Assembly: GCA_903921785.1 (NCBI GenBank)
Contig: CAIXRH010000122.1
Span: 1-42,391 of the forward strand
Length of the DNA stretch: 42,391 nucleotides
Direction: 5' to 3'
Source of the DNA: an uncultured Pseudomonadota bacterium
GTDB taxonomy: Bacteria; Myxococcota_A; UBA796; SXON01
Both the position numbers and the translations under genes were made by a program. A model generated the notes under the pieces. The model did not search any database and was not told the origin of the DNA. It saw only the letters and a program-made list of their open reading frames with translations. This document shows, piece after piece, positions 7,809-16,534 of this stretch (position 1 is the first letter of the stretch; each line of letters starts with the position of its first letter).

Positions 7809-9353
7809 CTACTCCTCACACACCCGCGCCGACTCGTAGGCATCGCGGGCGAACCACCAGGGGATCACGGTGCGTACGGGCGGCGGGCCGGCGATCCAGT
7901 CGGCGTGGAGGTTCGCCCCGGCCTCCGCCGAATACCCACGCGGCAACCAGGGGAACGGCGGCCACGCGTGCCCCTCCCAGCGGACGTGGTCGCAGCGGAC
8001 GTCCACCCGCTGCGGCCACGCCTGCGTGGGAATGGCGACCAGCTCGCCGGGGGCCGGCGCCTGCCCTTCGTCGAGGGCCGTCCAGCCGGCGGCCTCCAGC
8101 GCCCCCTGCCACCCCCAGTGCCCGGTGAAGCGTCCCGTGCCCGTCTCGGCGACCCGGGCCGCCAACGCTGCGTCGCCGCGCGCGTGCAGCGCGTCGTCGG
8201 TGACCAGCAGCGCGCCGAGGACGAAGCCCGCGGCGAGGCGCAGGCGCGGCCAGGGCGTGGGCAAGAGCAGGAGCACCGGCGGGAGGAACGGCAGCCAGTA
8301 GCGGGCCGCGGTGAAGCGGAGCGTGAGCAAGAAGGCGAACCCGAGGAGCGCCCAGGCCCCAAGGAACACGCGCTCCGGGGTGGGCCGCGCCGGGGTCATC
8401 GGGACCGCCGCCGGGGTCGGACGCCGCGCGGCCCCTGCGCCGACGGCGGGTGCCTCCACCGTGGCGAACGCGAGGACCACCGGCGCGAACGCCGCCCCCC
8501 CGAGCGCCCCGAACCCCGCCGCCACCAGCCCCCACGGCGCCGCCGCGGCCGCCCCCACCGCCGCCGCCGCGAGGTGCGGCCCGCGCCAACGGTACACCGG
8601 CAGCGCCGCGGCCCCGCCGAGCATCGTCACCGCCGCGACCGCCTTGTGTCCCCAGTCGGCCGGGGTGTTCGATACGGACTGGAACTTCCCCATCGCGAGC
8701 AGGTGAACGCTCCCGTAGGCGGAGAGGTCGTGCAGCGCGAGGAGGCCGATCGGGACGACCACCGCGAGCGCAGGGGCGATCCGCCGCCGCTGGAGGAACG
8801 GCCACAAGAGCACCAGCGGCCACAACGCCACCCCGCTGTACCGGAACAACGCCGCCGACCCGAGCACCGCGGCCCACCCCACAACGTTGCGGTCCGCCTC
8901 CACGGCGTCGAGGAACCCGCCCATGCCTGCCAGCGTGAGCGCGAACAGCGGCAGGTCGGGCAAAAGCGCCGTGGCCGAGAGCATCACGATCGGCGCGGTG
9001 AGCAGGAAAAACGCGCCGGACTCCGCGCCTCCCAGGAAGCGCTGGCCGAGACGTCGGGCGCCCCACGCCGCCGGGAGGAGCCACGGGAGCATCCAAAGGC
9101 GCTGCACCCACACCGGCGCGTGCACCACGGGCGCCAACCACCACGCGATCCCCGGCGGGTTCGAGAGCACCTCGAACGCCGGCTGGGTGACCCCCTGCCA
9201 GTTGATGAGCACCGCGTGCGGACGCCAAGGATCGGCCACCGCACCCCGGGCGAGGGTGAGGAAGTTCACCTCGTCGAAGTCGGCCGGGCGGCCGAGGGTC
9301 CAGGCCAGGGGCAGGACGAGGCCCAGCAGGAGGAGGGCGAGGCGCCGGTTCAC
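7809..9353 (-). CDS. Integral membrane GT-C-type glycosyltransferase (ArnT/PMT-like)
   Basis: A 514-aa polytopic membrane protein with an N-terminal membrane segment (RRLALLLLGLVLPLAW) and an acidic DFDEVNFLTLAR motif at the start of the first external loop. About ten more hydrophobic segments follow, then a soluble C-terminal domain of roughly 120 aa. An Asp/Glu pair just after the first helix is the hallmark of GT-C enzymes, which move sugars from polyprenyl-phosphate donors to lipid or protein acceptors on the outer face of the membrane. Donor and acceptor cannot be read from sequence. It is convergent with the CotH-like gene (116 bp apart), and its start lies 7 bp behind the lipoprotein gene ending at 9361, suggesting one transcript. 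Confidence 0.7.
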   Translation of the reverse strand: MNRRLALLLLGLVLPLAWTLGRPADFDEVNFLTLARGAVADPWRPHAVLINWQGVTQPAFEVLSNPPGIAWWLAPVVHAPVWVQRLWMLPWLLPAAWGARRLGQRFLGGAESGAFFLLTAPIVMLSATALLPDLPLFALTLAGMGGFLDAVEADRNVVGWAAVLGSAALFRYSGVALWPLVLLWPFLQRRRIAPALAVVVPIGLLALHDLSAYGSVHLLAMGKFQSVSNTPADWGHKAVAAVTMLGGAAALPVYRWRGPHLAAAAVGAAAAAPWGLVAAGFGALGGAAFAPVVLAFATVEAPAVGAGAARRPTPAAVPMTPARPTPERVFLGAWALLGFAFLLTLRFTAARYWLPFLPPVLLLLPTPWPRLRLAAGFVLGALLVTDDALHARGDAALAARVAETGTGRFTGHWGWQGALEAAGWTALDEGQAPAPGELVAIPTQAWPQRVDVRCDHVRWEGHAWPPFPWLPRGYSAEAGANLHADWIAGPPPVRTVIPWWFARDAYESARVCEE

Positions 9354-9360
9354 CCCGCGC

Positions 9361-10332
9361 TCAGGTCGGGTCGACCACGGTCAGGAACATCGGCACCGGG
9401 TTGGTGCAAGAGGTGCACCGCAGCCCCACGATCCAGGTGCCGTCGTCGGTGAAGCCGGTGAAGGCCGCGCCGTCCGCCGAGACGGCGTTGCCGAGGTCGG
9501 CATCCGTGCCGCCGGTGAGCTCGAGCGTGAACAGGTCCTGGGCCATGACCTCGATGTCGAGGAACTGCGCCGCGACCTCCTCGGGCGTCTTGTCGTAGTG
9601 GCCGATGAGGATCTCGTCGATCTTGCTCGGGATCATCGGCTCCTGGTTGCCCGTGGTGGTCAACGCGCTCCAGTCGATGCACCAGGGCCCGGCCTTCGTC
9701 AGGGCGGTGTGTTGGAGGTCGGACAACGACACGTCGTACGCAGCCACGTCGCACGTGGGGGTCATCGCCACCTCGGTGACCTCGCTGCCCGGCGTGGGCA
9801 CGAGGAAGCCGAGCCACACGGCGTCGCCCGAGGGGTCGGTGCTGCCGGAGAAGCTGAGGAGGAAGGAGCCGCCGGCCTGCCCGTACACGCCCACCGTGTC
9901 GTACGCCGTGCCCGCGAAGTTGAACTCGCTGAGGTAGCAGTCGGTGCGCGGATCGTCCGGGATGCAGCTCACGAACCCGTTGGTGTCCTTCTGCTTGAGC
10001 GAGTTGTCGGTGAGCCCGGTGGCGATCTCGTCGGTGCTCAAGAACGGGAAGCGGGTGAGGCCCACGCTGGTGACGCCGGTGATCGGGTCGAGGTCGTGGC
10101 AGAGCAGGTCGGACGTGAGGTCCGGCCAGGTGACGTGCACGTCGGTGTACTCGGCGGTGACGTACTTGGGGATGTTGAGGTTCCCCGTCCACGAGTAGTT
10201 CTCTTCGTTGCTGAGCATCGTGCACTCGCCGGCGGTGTCGGTGCCCGAGTCCGTGGCGTAGGGGTGGCAGCCCGAACAGGCCGACAGGGCGAGGAGGGCG
10301 GCCGTCTGGGCGACCGTACGTGCGCTGGACAT
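9361..10332 (-). CDS. Uncharacterised lipoprotein
   Basis: A 323-aa exported protein. Start at 10332 (MSSARTVAQTAALLALSAC) gives a signal with lipobox LSAC and Cys19. Longer in-frame starts would run into the divergent mnmG. The mature part begins with a Ser/Thr/Asp-rich linker and has scattered cysteines (GEC, LLC, SC, DC, TC, WC and a final RCTSC), suggesting disulphides or metal binding. No domain is recognised. The ATG is 22 bp from the mnmG ATG on the opposite strand, so the two promoters must overlap or sit inside the neighbouring reading frames. Confidence 0.6.
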   Translation of the reverse strand: MSSARTVAQTAALLALSACSGCHPYATDSGTDTAGECTMLSNEENYSWTGNLNIPKYVTAEYTDVHVTWPDLTSDLLCHDLDPITGVTSVGLTRFPFLSTDEIATGLTDNSLKQKDTNGFVSCIPDDPRTDCYLSEFNFAGTAYDTVGVYGQAGGSFLLSFSGSTDPSGDAVWLGFLVPTPGSEVTEVAMTPTCDVAAYDVSLSDLQHTALTKAGPWCIDWSALTTTGNQEPMIPSKIDEILIGHYDKTPEEVAAQFLDIEVMAQDLFTLELTGGTDADLGNAVSADGAAFTGFTDDGTWIVGLRCTSCTNPVPMFLTVVDPT

Positions 10333-10354
10333 GCCAGCATAGTAGCCCGGCGGC

Positions 10355-12109
10355 ATGGACTTCGACGTGGTGGTCGTCGGTGGCGGACACGCCGGCTGCG
10401 AAGCGGCCCTGGCGGCCGCCCGCTTGGGCCGGAGGGTGGCGCTGGTCACCCTGCACCGGGACCAACTGGGGCGTTTGAGCTGCAATCCGGCGGTGGGCGG
10501 GCTGGCGAAGGGCACGCTCGTGCGCGAGATCGACGCGCTGGGCGGCGCCATGGCCCGCGTGGCCGACGCCACGACGATCCAGTTCCGCCGCCTCAACACC
10601 CGGAAGGGCCTCGCGGTGCAGGCCAGCCGCGCGCAGGTGGACATCGACCGGTACCCGAAGGCGATGGCCGCCGAGATCGCCGCCGCCAACGTCGTGGTGG
10701 TCGAAGGCGAAGCCGCGGACGTGCTCCAGGAGGGCGGGCGCGTCTCCGGGCTGGAGCTGCTCGGGGGCGCCCGCCTCCGCGCCCCGGCGGTCGTGCTCAC
10801 GACGGGCACGTTTTTGGGCGGGGTGCTCCACCGCGGCCGCGAGCAGACCGTCGGCGGGCGCGTCGGCGAGGGCGCGGCGCACGCGCTCTCCGGGGCGCTC
10901 GGGCGGCTCGGGCTGCGGCTCGGCCGCCTCAAGACCGGCACCACCCCCCGGCTGGACGGCCGCACCGTCGACTGGGCGCGGCTGCAGCCCCAGCCCGACG
11001 CGCTCCCCGGCGGCCACTTCAGCTTCCTCCCGCCCACCGAGCGCCTGCCCCGCCGGGACTGTTTCCTCGCCTTCACCTCCGAGGCCACCCACGCCACGAT
11101 CCGCGCCTCCCTCGGCGACTCCCCGCTCTACTCCGGGCAGATCACCGGCCGCGGCCCCCGCTACTGCCCGAGCATCGAGGACAAGGTGACGCGGTTCCCC
11201 GAGAAGGACCGCCACCAGCTCTTCCTGGAGCCCGAGGGGCTCGACACCGACCGGATCTACGTCAACGGGGCGAGCACCAGCCTGCCGGCCGCGGCCCAGG
11301 AGGCGATGATCCGCTCCATCGAGGGCTGCGAGCGCGCGGTGATCACCCAGTACGGGTACGCCGTGGAGTACGACTTCGTGGACCCCACGCAGCTCGCGCC
11401 CACCCTGGAGCTCCTGGCGTTGCCGGGGCTCTACTTCGCGGGACAGGTCAACGGCACCAGCGGCTACGAGGAGGCCGCCGCGCAGGGGCTGGTCGCCGGG
11501 ATCAACGCGGCGGGGGTGCCGCTCACCCTCGGCCGCGACGAAGCCTGCATCGGGGTGATGATCGACGACCTCACCCGCCGCGGCGTGGGCGGGGAGCCCT
11601 ACCGGATGTTCCCGAGCCGCGCCGAGCACCGGCTCGCGCTCCGGGAGGACAACGCCGACCGTCGGCTCATGCCGCGCGCGCGTGCGCTCGGCCTGCTCAC
11701 CGACGCCGCCTGGGCCCGCTTCGAAGCCCACGCTTCCGCCATCGAGCGCCTCGCCGCCCGCGTGCCCGACGCGCTGCGTCGCCCCGAGGTGAGCTGGGAG
11801 GACGTCTTCCCCGGCGAGGACGCCGCTGCCGCCGAGCAGGTGGAGATCGACACGAAGTACGCCGGCTACATCGCCCGCGAGGCCGCCCGTCAGGCGCAGA
11901 CCCGGCGGCTGGAGGGCGTGTCCCTCGCGGGGCTCGACTACGCCGCGATCGCCGCGATCTCGATGGAAGCGCGCGAGCGCCTCGCGAAGGCGCGCCCGGC
12001 CACGCTCGGGGCGGCCGCGCAGGTCCCCGGGGTCACGCCAGCGGCGATTCAGGCGCTCACGATGGTGGTTTTGCGGCAGCAGGCGCTCGACCGACGCGGC
12101 GCGCAATAG
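10355..12109 (+). CDS. mnmG: tRNA uridine-5-carboxymethylaminomethyl modification enzyme MnmG
   Basis: FAD-dependent enzyme that, with MnmE, installs the (carboxymethyl)aminomethyl group on wobble U34 of certain tRNAs. The N-terminal FAD motif VVGGGHAGCEAA lies at residues 7-18, followed by SCNPAVGGLAKG, LNTRKGLAVQASRAQ, LKTGTTPRLDG, a VEYDFVDPTQL segment, QVNGTSGYEEAAAQG and MFPSRAEHRLALREDNADRRL. The C-terminal helical domain ends with RPATLGAAAQVPGVTPAAI. All are diagnostic for GidA/MnmG. At 584 aa it is about 45 aa shorter than the E. coli protein, with a visible shortening after the segment IDRYPKAMAAEI. No mnmE is in the window. The next gene starts 8 bp downstream. Confidence 0.97.
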   Translation: MDFDVVVVGGGHAGCEAALAAARLGRRVALVTLHRDQLGRLSCNPAVGGLAKGTLVREIDALGGAMARVADATTIQFRRLNTRKGLAVQASRAQVDIDRYPKAMAAEIAAANVVVVEGEAADVLQEGGRVSGLELLGGARLRAPAVVLTTGTFLGGVLHRGREQTVGGRVGEGAAHALSGALGRLGLRLGRLKTGTTPRLDGRTVDWARLQPQPDALPGGHFSFLPPTERLPRRDCFLAFTSEATHATIRASLGDSPLYSGQITGRGPRYCPSIEDKVTRFPEKDRHQLFLEPEGLDTDRIYVNGASTSLPAAAQEAMIRSIEGCERAVITQYGYAVEYDFVDPTQLAPTLELLALPGLYFAGQVNGTSGYEEAAAQGLVAGINAAGVPLTLGRDEACIGVMIDDLTRRGVGGEPYRMFPSRAEHRLALREDNADRRLMPRARALGLLTDAAWARFEAHASAIERLAARVPDALRRPEVSWEDVFPGEDAAAAEQVEIDTKYAGYIAREAARQAQTRRLEGVSLAGLDYAAIAAISMEARERLAKARPATLGAAAQVPGVTPAAIQALTMVVLRQQALDRRGAQ

Positions 12110-12117
12110 GCTCCCGC

Positions 12118-13533
12118 GTGGCCGCCGCCCGCCCGCTCACGCCGCCGCAGACGCTCTTCCTCGTGGCCGTGGCCTGGCACATCGCCTGGGCCGGCACCGT
12201 GGCCACCCCCAGCGATTGGGACCCGGCGTACTACCTCAGCGTCGCCCGGCACCTCGTGGCGGGGGACGGCGCGGTCACCGACGCGGTGTGGAACCTCGGG
12301 TGGTTGCCGCCGGAGCTCCGCCACCCGGCAGACCTGCACTGGATGCCGCTCCCGAGCCGGGTGCTCGTGCCGTTCTTGGCGTTGTGGCCGGCCGGCGGGT
12401 GGCGCGCGGCGCAGCTCTGTTCGGTGCTTTTGGCGGCGGGCTGGGCGCCGCTGGGGTGGGCGTGGGCGCGGCGGCTGGGCGCGGAGCGGCTGCCCGCGTG
12501 GTGTGCCGGGCTCATCGCGGCGTTTGCCGGGGGCTACGTCCGCACCATCACCACCCCGGACTCCATCGCCCTCTACGGCCTCCTCGGCGGCTCCGCCCTC
12601 CTCGCCGCCTCCCGCCGCCTCCCGGTCACCGTTCCGCTGGTCTTGGCCGTGGCGCTCACCCGCGGCGACGGCTTCCTCCTCGGCCTCGCGTGCGCGCTGG
12701 CGTGGCCCGGAACCGGGGGCTGGCGGGTCGCTGCGGCGGGCCTCGGGGCGACGGCGGCCTGGGCGCTGCGCTGCTGGCTCCTCGCGGGGGAAGGGTGGAT
12801 CGCGCTGCGGGAACGCGCGGCCAACAGCCTCTCGCTCGGCCAGATCCTCGCGCCGCCGGCTCCCCCCGCGCCTTCGATCGCGGACCGCTTCGCGTTCCTG
12901 CTCCACGAGCTCCCGACGATCGGCGCGGTGGCGCTGGTGGTGAGCGGCGGCGTGCTGGTGTGGCCGGCGGCGCTGGAGCTGGTCAAGCGGCGGCGCGAGC
13001 GGGAGCTCTGGCCGATCGCCGCCTACGCCCTTGGTTTCCCGGTGGTGATCCACCTCCTCGCGCCGGCCGTCGCCGCCGAAGGCTCCGTCTACCGCAGCGA
13101 CGCCGCCCTGTTCGTGCCGATGGCCGCGCTCGCCGCGGTCGGCGCCGCGAACCTCACGAAGCGCTACCACCCGGCGTTCCTCCCGGGGATCCTGGTGGTC
13201 GCCACGCTGGTGAGCGCCACAGTGACCGGCCTGGAATACACGCGCGTGCTCAGCCAGCTCGGCGAAGACTGCACCGCCTTGGCGTCCGTGCCAAAAGGGT
13301 CGGCGGTCCTGTCCTACGACCCGATCGGCGTGGAGGCGCGCTGCGGCCACCCCGGCGCGATCATGGCGCGCGGCGCCGACCTCACCCCGCTCGTGGAGCA
13401 GTACCACTTCGAGTGGGCCCTGGTCGCGCCGGCCACCTACGACAACGGCACGGTCCGCGCCGAGGATTTCACGATGAGCGGCTGGACCCGGGTGAACGAG
13501 CGGCTGTGGCATCGGGAAGCGGCGGGTCGCTGA
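12118..13533 (+). CDS. Polytopic membrane protein, GT-C glycosyltransferase-like
   Basis: A 471-aa membrane protein starting at GTG 12118, 8 bp after the mnmG stop, so probably co-transcribed and perhaps translationally coupled. An early helix (TLFLVAVAWHIAWAG) is followed by WDPAYYLSVARHLVAGDGAV, a DxAYY acidic motif after the first helix as in GT39/PMT-like enzymes. There are about ten hydrophobic segments and then a soluble C-terminal tail ending in HREAAGR. Architecture resembles the protein at 7809-9353, but I see no long sequence identity. It could be a mannosyl- or other polyprenyl-phosphate-dependent glycosyltransferase. The reading frame stays open far upstream on this strand only because of high GC content. 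Confidence 0.65.
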   Translation: MAAARPLTPPQTLFLVAVAWHIAWAGTVATPSDWDPAYYLSVARHLVAGDGAVTDAVWNLGWLPPELRHPADLHWMPLPSRVLVPFLALWPAGGWRAAQLCSVLLAAGWAPLGWAWARRLGAERLPAWCAGLIAAFAGGYVRTITTPDSIALYGLLGGSALLAASRRLPVTVPLVLAVALTRGDGFLLGLACALAWPGTGGWRVAAAGLGATAAWALRCWLLAGEGWIALRERAANSLSLGQILAPPAPPAPSIADRFAFLLHELPTIGAVALVVSGGVLVWPAALELVKRRRERELWPIAAYALGFPVVIHLLAPAVAAEGSVYRSDAALFVPMAALAAVGAANLTKRYHPAFLPGILVVATLVSATVTGLEYTRVLSQLGEDCTALASVPKGSAVLSYDPIGVEARCGHPGAIMARGADLTPLVEQYHFEWALVAPATYDNGTVRAEDFTMSGWTRVNERLWHREAAGR

Positions 13534-13553
13534 GCCGGCGGGGAGGACGACAA

Positions 13554-13610
13554 GGGGGGTCCCACCTCCCGGCCCTCCTCGACCGTCGCGAGCCACGACC
13601 CGCGTCGGCG
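13554..13610 (+). repeat. Dispersed intergenic repeat, copy A
   Basis: G-tract followed by CCCACCTCCCGGCCCTCC, then GTCGCGAGCC and a terminal GTCGGCGC. The same blocks in the same order occur at 14921-14992 (reverse strand) and 30887-30967, and the first block also at 27005-27056. This copy is the shortest and lacks the GGCCCACT half of the core. It lies in the 266-bp gap between the membrane protein gene and the LRR-like lipoprotein gene; the rest of that gap is GC-rich with no other feature I can support. Confidence 0.65.
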
Positions 13611-13799
13611 CCTCCGCGCCCCCATTCTCGCCCCGGCGGCTCCTCGACCGCCAACGGGTCCGACCGGCACGCCGGTGCACCCGCGCCGCTCCTTTCCCGT
13701 CACCCGCGCCGTTTGGTGCGCCGCGCCTCGCGGGACTCCTGACCGGCTCTCGACACCACGCCCCTCCCGACGGCGTACGCTGAGGAAGTGGAGGCAAAA

Positions 13800-14918
13800 A
13801 TGCGCTTGTCCGCCTTTCTCCTTCTCCTCGGCGCGTGCGAGCTCGGCGAGCCCGGCGGAGACGAATGCTCCGGAGAGGTCTTCGTGGGCACGGTCACCTT
13901 CTCGGGCGAATCCGCCGCGGACGACGTCGCGACGTTCTGCGAGGCGTATGTCGGCGCCGACGCGGTGCGGGTCGAGGGCACGGACTGGGCCGACCTCGAG
14001 CCGCTCGCGTGTGTGTGCTCCATCGGGAGCTTGTCGCTGGTCGACAACGCGGCGTTGGCCACGACCGCGCCCGTGCGCGTGGAGCCCCGTGAGCTGGCCG
14101 AGGCGGAGGTGAGCGGCAGCCCGCTCCTCGCCGACCTCGCCGCGTACCGCGACGTGGGGGGCTTCGGGTCGCTCCACCTCGCCGAGCTCGACCTCGCCAA
14201 CCTCGACGATCTGGCCGCCGCCACCTACCTCGACGACGTCCGCGTGGAGCAGATGCCCTCCCTGGTGTCGATCGACGGGCTCGCGGCGGACGTGCGGGTG
14301 GGTGAGCTGGTCCTCGAGTCCGCGCCGCTCCTCGCTTCGATCGGGGAGTGGGGGCCGCCGCGCACGCTGGCGGGGCTCACGCTCTCCGGCACGGCCGTGC
14401 CCACGCTCTCGGGGCTTGAGGACACGGCGTCGCTGTCGCGGCTCGCGCTGGTGGGCAACTCCGAGCTGGGGAGCCTCTCCGGGTTTCCCCTGACCACGGA
14501 CTCGCTCGTGTCGCTCTCCGTCGGCGACTCGCCCGCGCTCGTCTCGTTGGCGTCGCTCTCCGGCGTCACCGCGCTCTACCACCTCTCGCTCCAGTCGCTC
14601 GCTCCCGAAGCCACGCTCGCGGGCCTCGGGTCGTTGAGCCAGGTCGGTGGGCTCAACGTGACGGGAATTCCAGCGCTTCGTTCGCTCAACGGGCTGGAAG
14701 GGCTCCGCTACGTCACCTCCACCGGGATCCACATCGAGGTGAGCGAGTCGGGCGCCGCGCTGGTCGACCTCTCCGCGCTGGACGGCTTGCAGTCCGTGGT
14801 CGGGGGGGTCACCATCACCGGCCAGGTGACCGGCCCGGCCTGCCAGGGGCTGTGGGAGTCGTTGAAAGAGGTGATCGACGCGAGCGAGTTCTCCTGCGGG
14901 ACCTTCGAGCCGGACTGA
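13800..14918 (+). CDS. Leucine-rich-repeat-like (receptor-L-type) lipoprotein
   Basis: A 372-aa predicted lipoprotein: MRLSAFLLLLGAC gives Cys13. ATG 13800 is preferred to the GTG at 13788 because a GGAGG sequence sits a few bases upstream, after the GTG. The mature part has about ten short leucine-rich turns (SLSLVDNAAL, SLHLAELDLANLDDL, LTLSGTAVPTLSGL, LALVGNSELGSLSGF, LSVGDSPALVSLASL, LNVTGIPALRSLNGL). They resemble the receptor-L-domain-like repeats found in many Myxococcota surface proteins. Cysteines near each end (DEC, FC, CVC; PACQG, SCG) may cap the solenoid. Binding partner unknown. It converges with the radical SAM gene across repeat copy B. Confidence 0.75.
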   Translation: MRLSAFLLLLGACELGEPGGDECSGEVFVGTVTFSGESAADDVATFCEAYVGADAVRVEGTDWADLEPLACVCSIGSLSLVDNAALATTAPVRVEPRELAEAEVSGSPLLADLAAYRDVGGFGSLHLAELDLANLDDLAAATYLDDVRVEQMPSLVSIDGLAADVRVGELVLESAPLLASIGEWGPPRTLAGLTLSGTAVPTLSGLEDTASLSRLALVGNSELGSLSGFPLTTDSLVSLSVGDSPALVSLASLSGVTALYHLSLQSLAPEATLAGLGSLSQVGGLNVTGIPALRSLNGLEGLRYVTSTGIHIEVSESGAALVDLSALDGLQSVVGGVTITGQVTGPACQGLWESLKEVIDASEFSCGTFEPD

Positions 14919-14920
14919 GG

Positions 14921-14992
14921 GCGCCGACCTCTGTCCTGGCTCGCGACGCCCGGAGTGGGCCGGGCGTGGGAGGGCCGGGAGGTGGGCCCCCC
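14921..14992 (-). repeat. Dispersed intergenic repeat, copy B (reverse orientation)
   Basis: Read on the minus strand: G-tract, CCCACCTCCCGGCCCTCC, a core of GGCCCACTCCGGGC followed by TCGCGA, then GCCAGGACA and GTCGGCGC. It fills the gap between two convergent genes (stops at 14918 and 15002), so it may also act as a bidirectional transcription end; the GGGAGG and CCTCCC tracts can pair. Confidence 0.7.
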
Positions 14993-15001
14993 CTCCCTCG
15001 C

Positions 15002-16501
15002 CTATCCCGTGGCGTGCTTCGCCAGCTGACGTAGGTAGTACCTTGCGAACTGGAGATGGTTCGGGTTGCGCTGGGCGAGGCCGATCGCGAGGTCTCCCGC
15101 GGTGGAGAGCGCCTTGAGCGCGCCGGGGGGCACCCGGGCGAACGCGGACGCCGGCACCCGGACCCGCAGCGGCGCCGGCACCGCGGGCATCAGCCGGAAG
15201 AGGGCTTCGTAAGCGGCGAGCGTGGCGCGATCGTCGTCCGGGGCCACGGTGCCCCAGCCGTGGAACGCGTCGCCTTCGCCGCGCTCGATGCGCTCCACCG
15301 CGGCGGCGTCGAGGTCGCCGCGGGCGAGGGCTTCCGCGGTGATCTCCACGCCAGGAAGGTAGGTCATCCAGTAGGTGCTGATGCGGCTCGGCGTGTGCTC
15401 GGCGTAGAACCGGCGCGCGGCCTCCTGGGACCCGGCCGGCTCGCCCGCGGCCCCGAAGATGTGGTCACCGCGCACGCCGATGCCGGCGGCGCGGAAGGCG
15501 TCGATCGCCCACGCCACGTCGCCCACCGTCTCGTGGCGCTTCATCGAGCGCGCCTTGTAGTGTTCGTCCACGCTCTGGATGCCCACCTGTACCCAGGTAC
15601 ACCCGGCCTCCTTCATCCACCGCACGATGTCTTCGTCTACGTACTTCGGGTGGGTGAGGCACATCCACGGGAGGCCCACCTCGCGGCGGTAGGCGTCGAG
15701 GAAACGGCGCACCCACGCCTTGTCCACGGTGAACACGTCGTCCTGGAAATCTACGTAGCGGATTCCCCAGCGGGCCTTCGCGCGCCGGAGCTCCCCGATG
15801 ACGTTCTCCACCGAGCGCTGGCGCACGTACCGCCCGCCCTTGACGCCGGAGCGCGCAGGGAGCCGCGCCCAGTAGTTGTTGAAGCAGAACGTGCAGCGGT
15901 AGGGGCAGCCGCGTCCGGTGAGCGTCATGTACGGCCGGCGGACGTCCACCTCTTCGGCGTAGAGTTCCTTGTCCGGGAACGGCAGCGCGTCGAGGTCCTG
16001 GATGAAGCCAGCTTGCGGACCGCGCACCACCGTGCCGTCCGGCGCCTTGAACCAGACGTTCTCGATGGGCGTGTGGCCGTCACCGTGCGCGAGGCTGTGC
16101 AGCAAGGTGGGCAGGGCGTGGTCGCCCTCGCCGACCACCACCGCGTCCACGCAGTCTTCGGCGATCACCCGCCCCGGAACCGCCGAAGCGTGCACCCCGC
16201 CGACCACCACCTTGCAGCCGGTCTGGGCGCGGATTGCCGCGAGGAGGTCGCGGCCGTCGCGCCAGGTGGCGGTGAGGGCGGAGAACGCGAGCACGTCGGG
16301 GGCGAGCGCCACGGCGTCGCGGATCAGGGCATCGCGGCGGTCAAAAGCGCGGGCGAGGCGGGGGAGGCGGAGCTGGAAGCGGTCGTCGAACAGCGACGGG
16401 TGGTACACGAGGCGCACGTCGTGCCCCGCGGCCTTGAGCTCGGCGGAGAGCAGCTCCACGCCGACCTGCTCCGCCGCGAACCCGAGGAAGACCACGCGCA
16501 T
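15002..16501 (-). CDS. B12-binding-domain radical SAM protein
   Basis: A 499-aa cytoplasmic enzyme of the B12-binding/radical SAM superfamily. Residues 1-140 look like a cobalamin-binding Rossmann domain (RVVFLGF, GVELLSAELKAAGHDV, DVLAFSALT, KVVVGGVHASAVP, VVVGEGDHALP), but I see no DxHxxG base-off motif. The radical SAM cluster is Cys199, Cys203 and Cys206 (GCPYRCTFCF, CxxxCxxC), followed by IRYVDFQDDVF and WVQVGIQSVDE, as in BchE/HpnJ-type enzymes. Such proteins do methylations or rearrangements in lipid, hopanoid and secondary metabolism; the substrate here is unknown. The gene is likely monocistronic: it converges with the LRR-like gene, and the upstream CheR gene ends 33 bp before its start. 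Confidence 0.88.
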   Translation of the reverse strand: MRVVFLGFAAEQVGVELLSAELKAAGHDVRLVYHPSLFDDRFQLRLPRLARAFDRRDALIRDAVALAPDVLAFSALTATWRDGRDLLAAIRAQTGCKVVVGGVHASAVPGRVIAEDCVDAVVVGEGDHALPTLLHSLAHGDGHTPIENVWFKAPDGTVVRGPQAGFIQDLDALPFPDKELYAEEVDVRRPYMTLTGRGCPYRCTFCFNNYWARLPARSGVKGGRYVRQRSVENVIGELRRAKARWGIRYVDFQDDVFTVDKAWVRRFLDAYRREVGLPWMCLTHPKYVDEDIVRWMKEAGCTWVQVGIQSVDEHYKARSMKRHETVGDVAWAIDAFRAAGIGVRGDHIFGAAGEPAGSQEAARRFYAEHTPSRISTYWMTYLPGVEITAEALARGDLDAAAVERIERGEGDAFHGWGTVAPDDDRATLAAYEALFRLMPAVPAPLRVRVPASAFARVPPGALKALSTAGDLAIGLAQRNPNHLQFARYYLRQLAKHATG

Positions 16502-16534
16502 GGGGGCGCACTCCGGTGTCCGCTCCGTATCACC

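Noticed and set aside
8887-12117. A plus-strand frame open without stop for thousands of bases upstream of the membrane protein that starts at 12118
   Set aside because: It runs antisense to the 7809-9353 and 9361-10332 genes and in another frame of mnmG; composition is Arg/Ala/Pro-rich shadow coding caused by high GC. Only the part from GTG 12118 has membrane-protein character.
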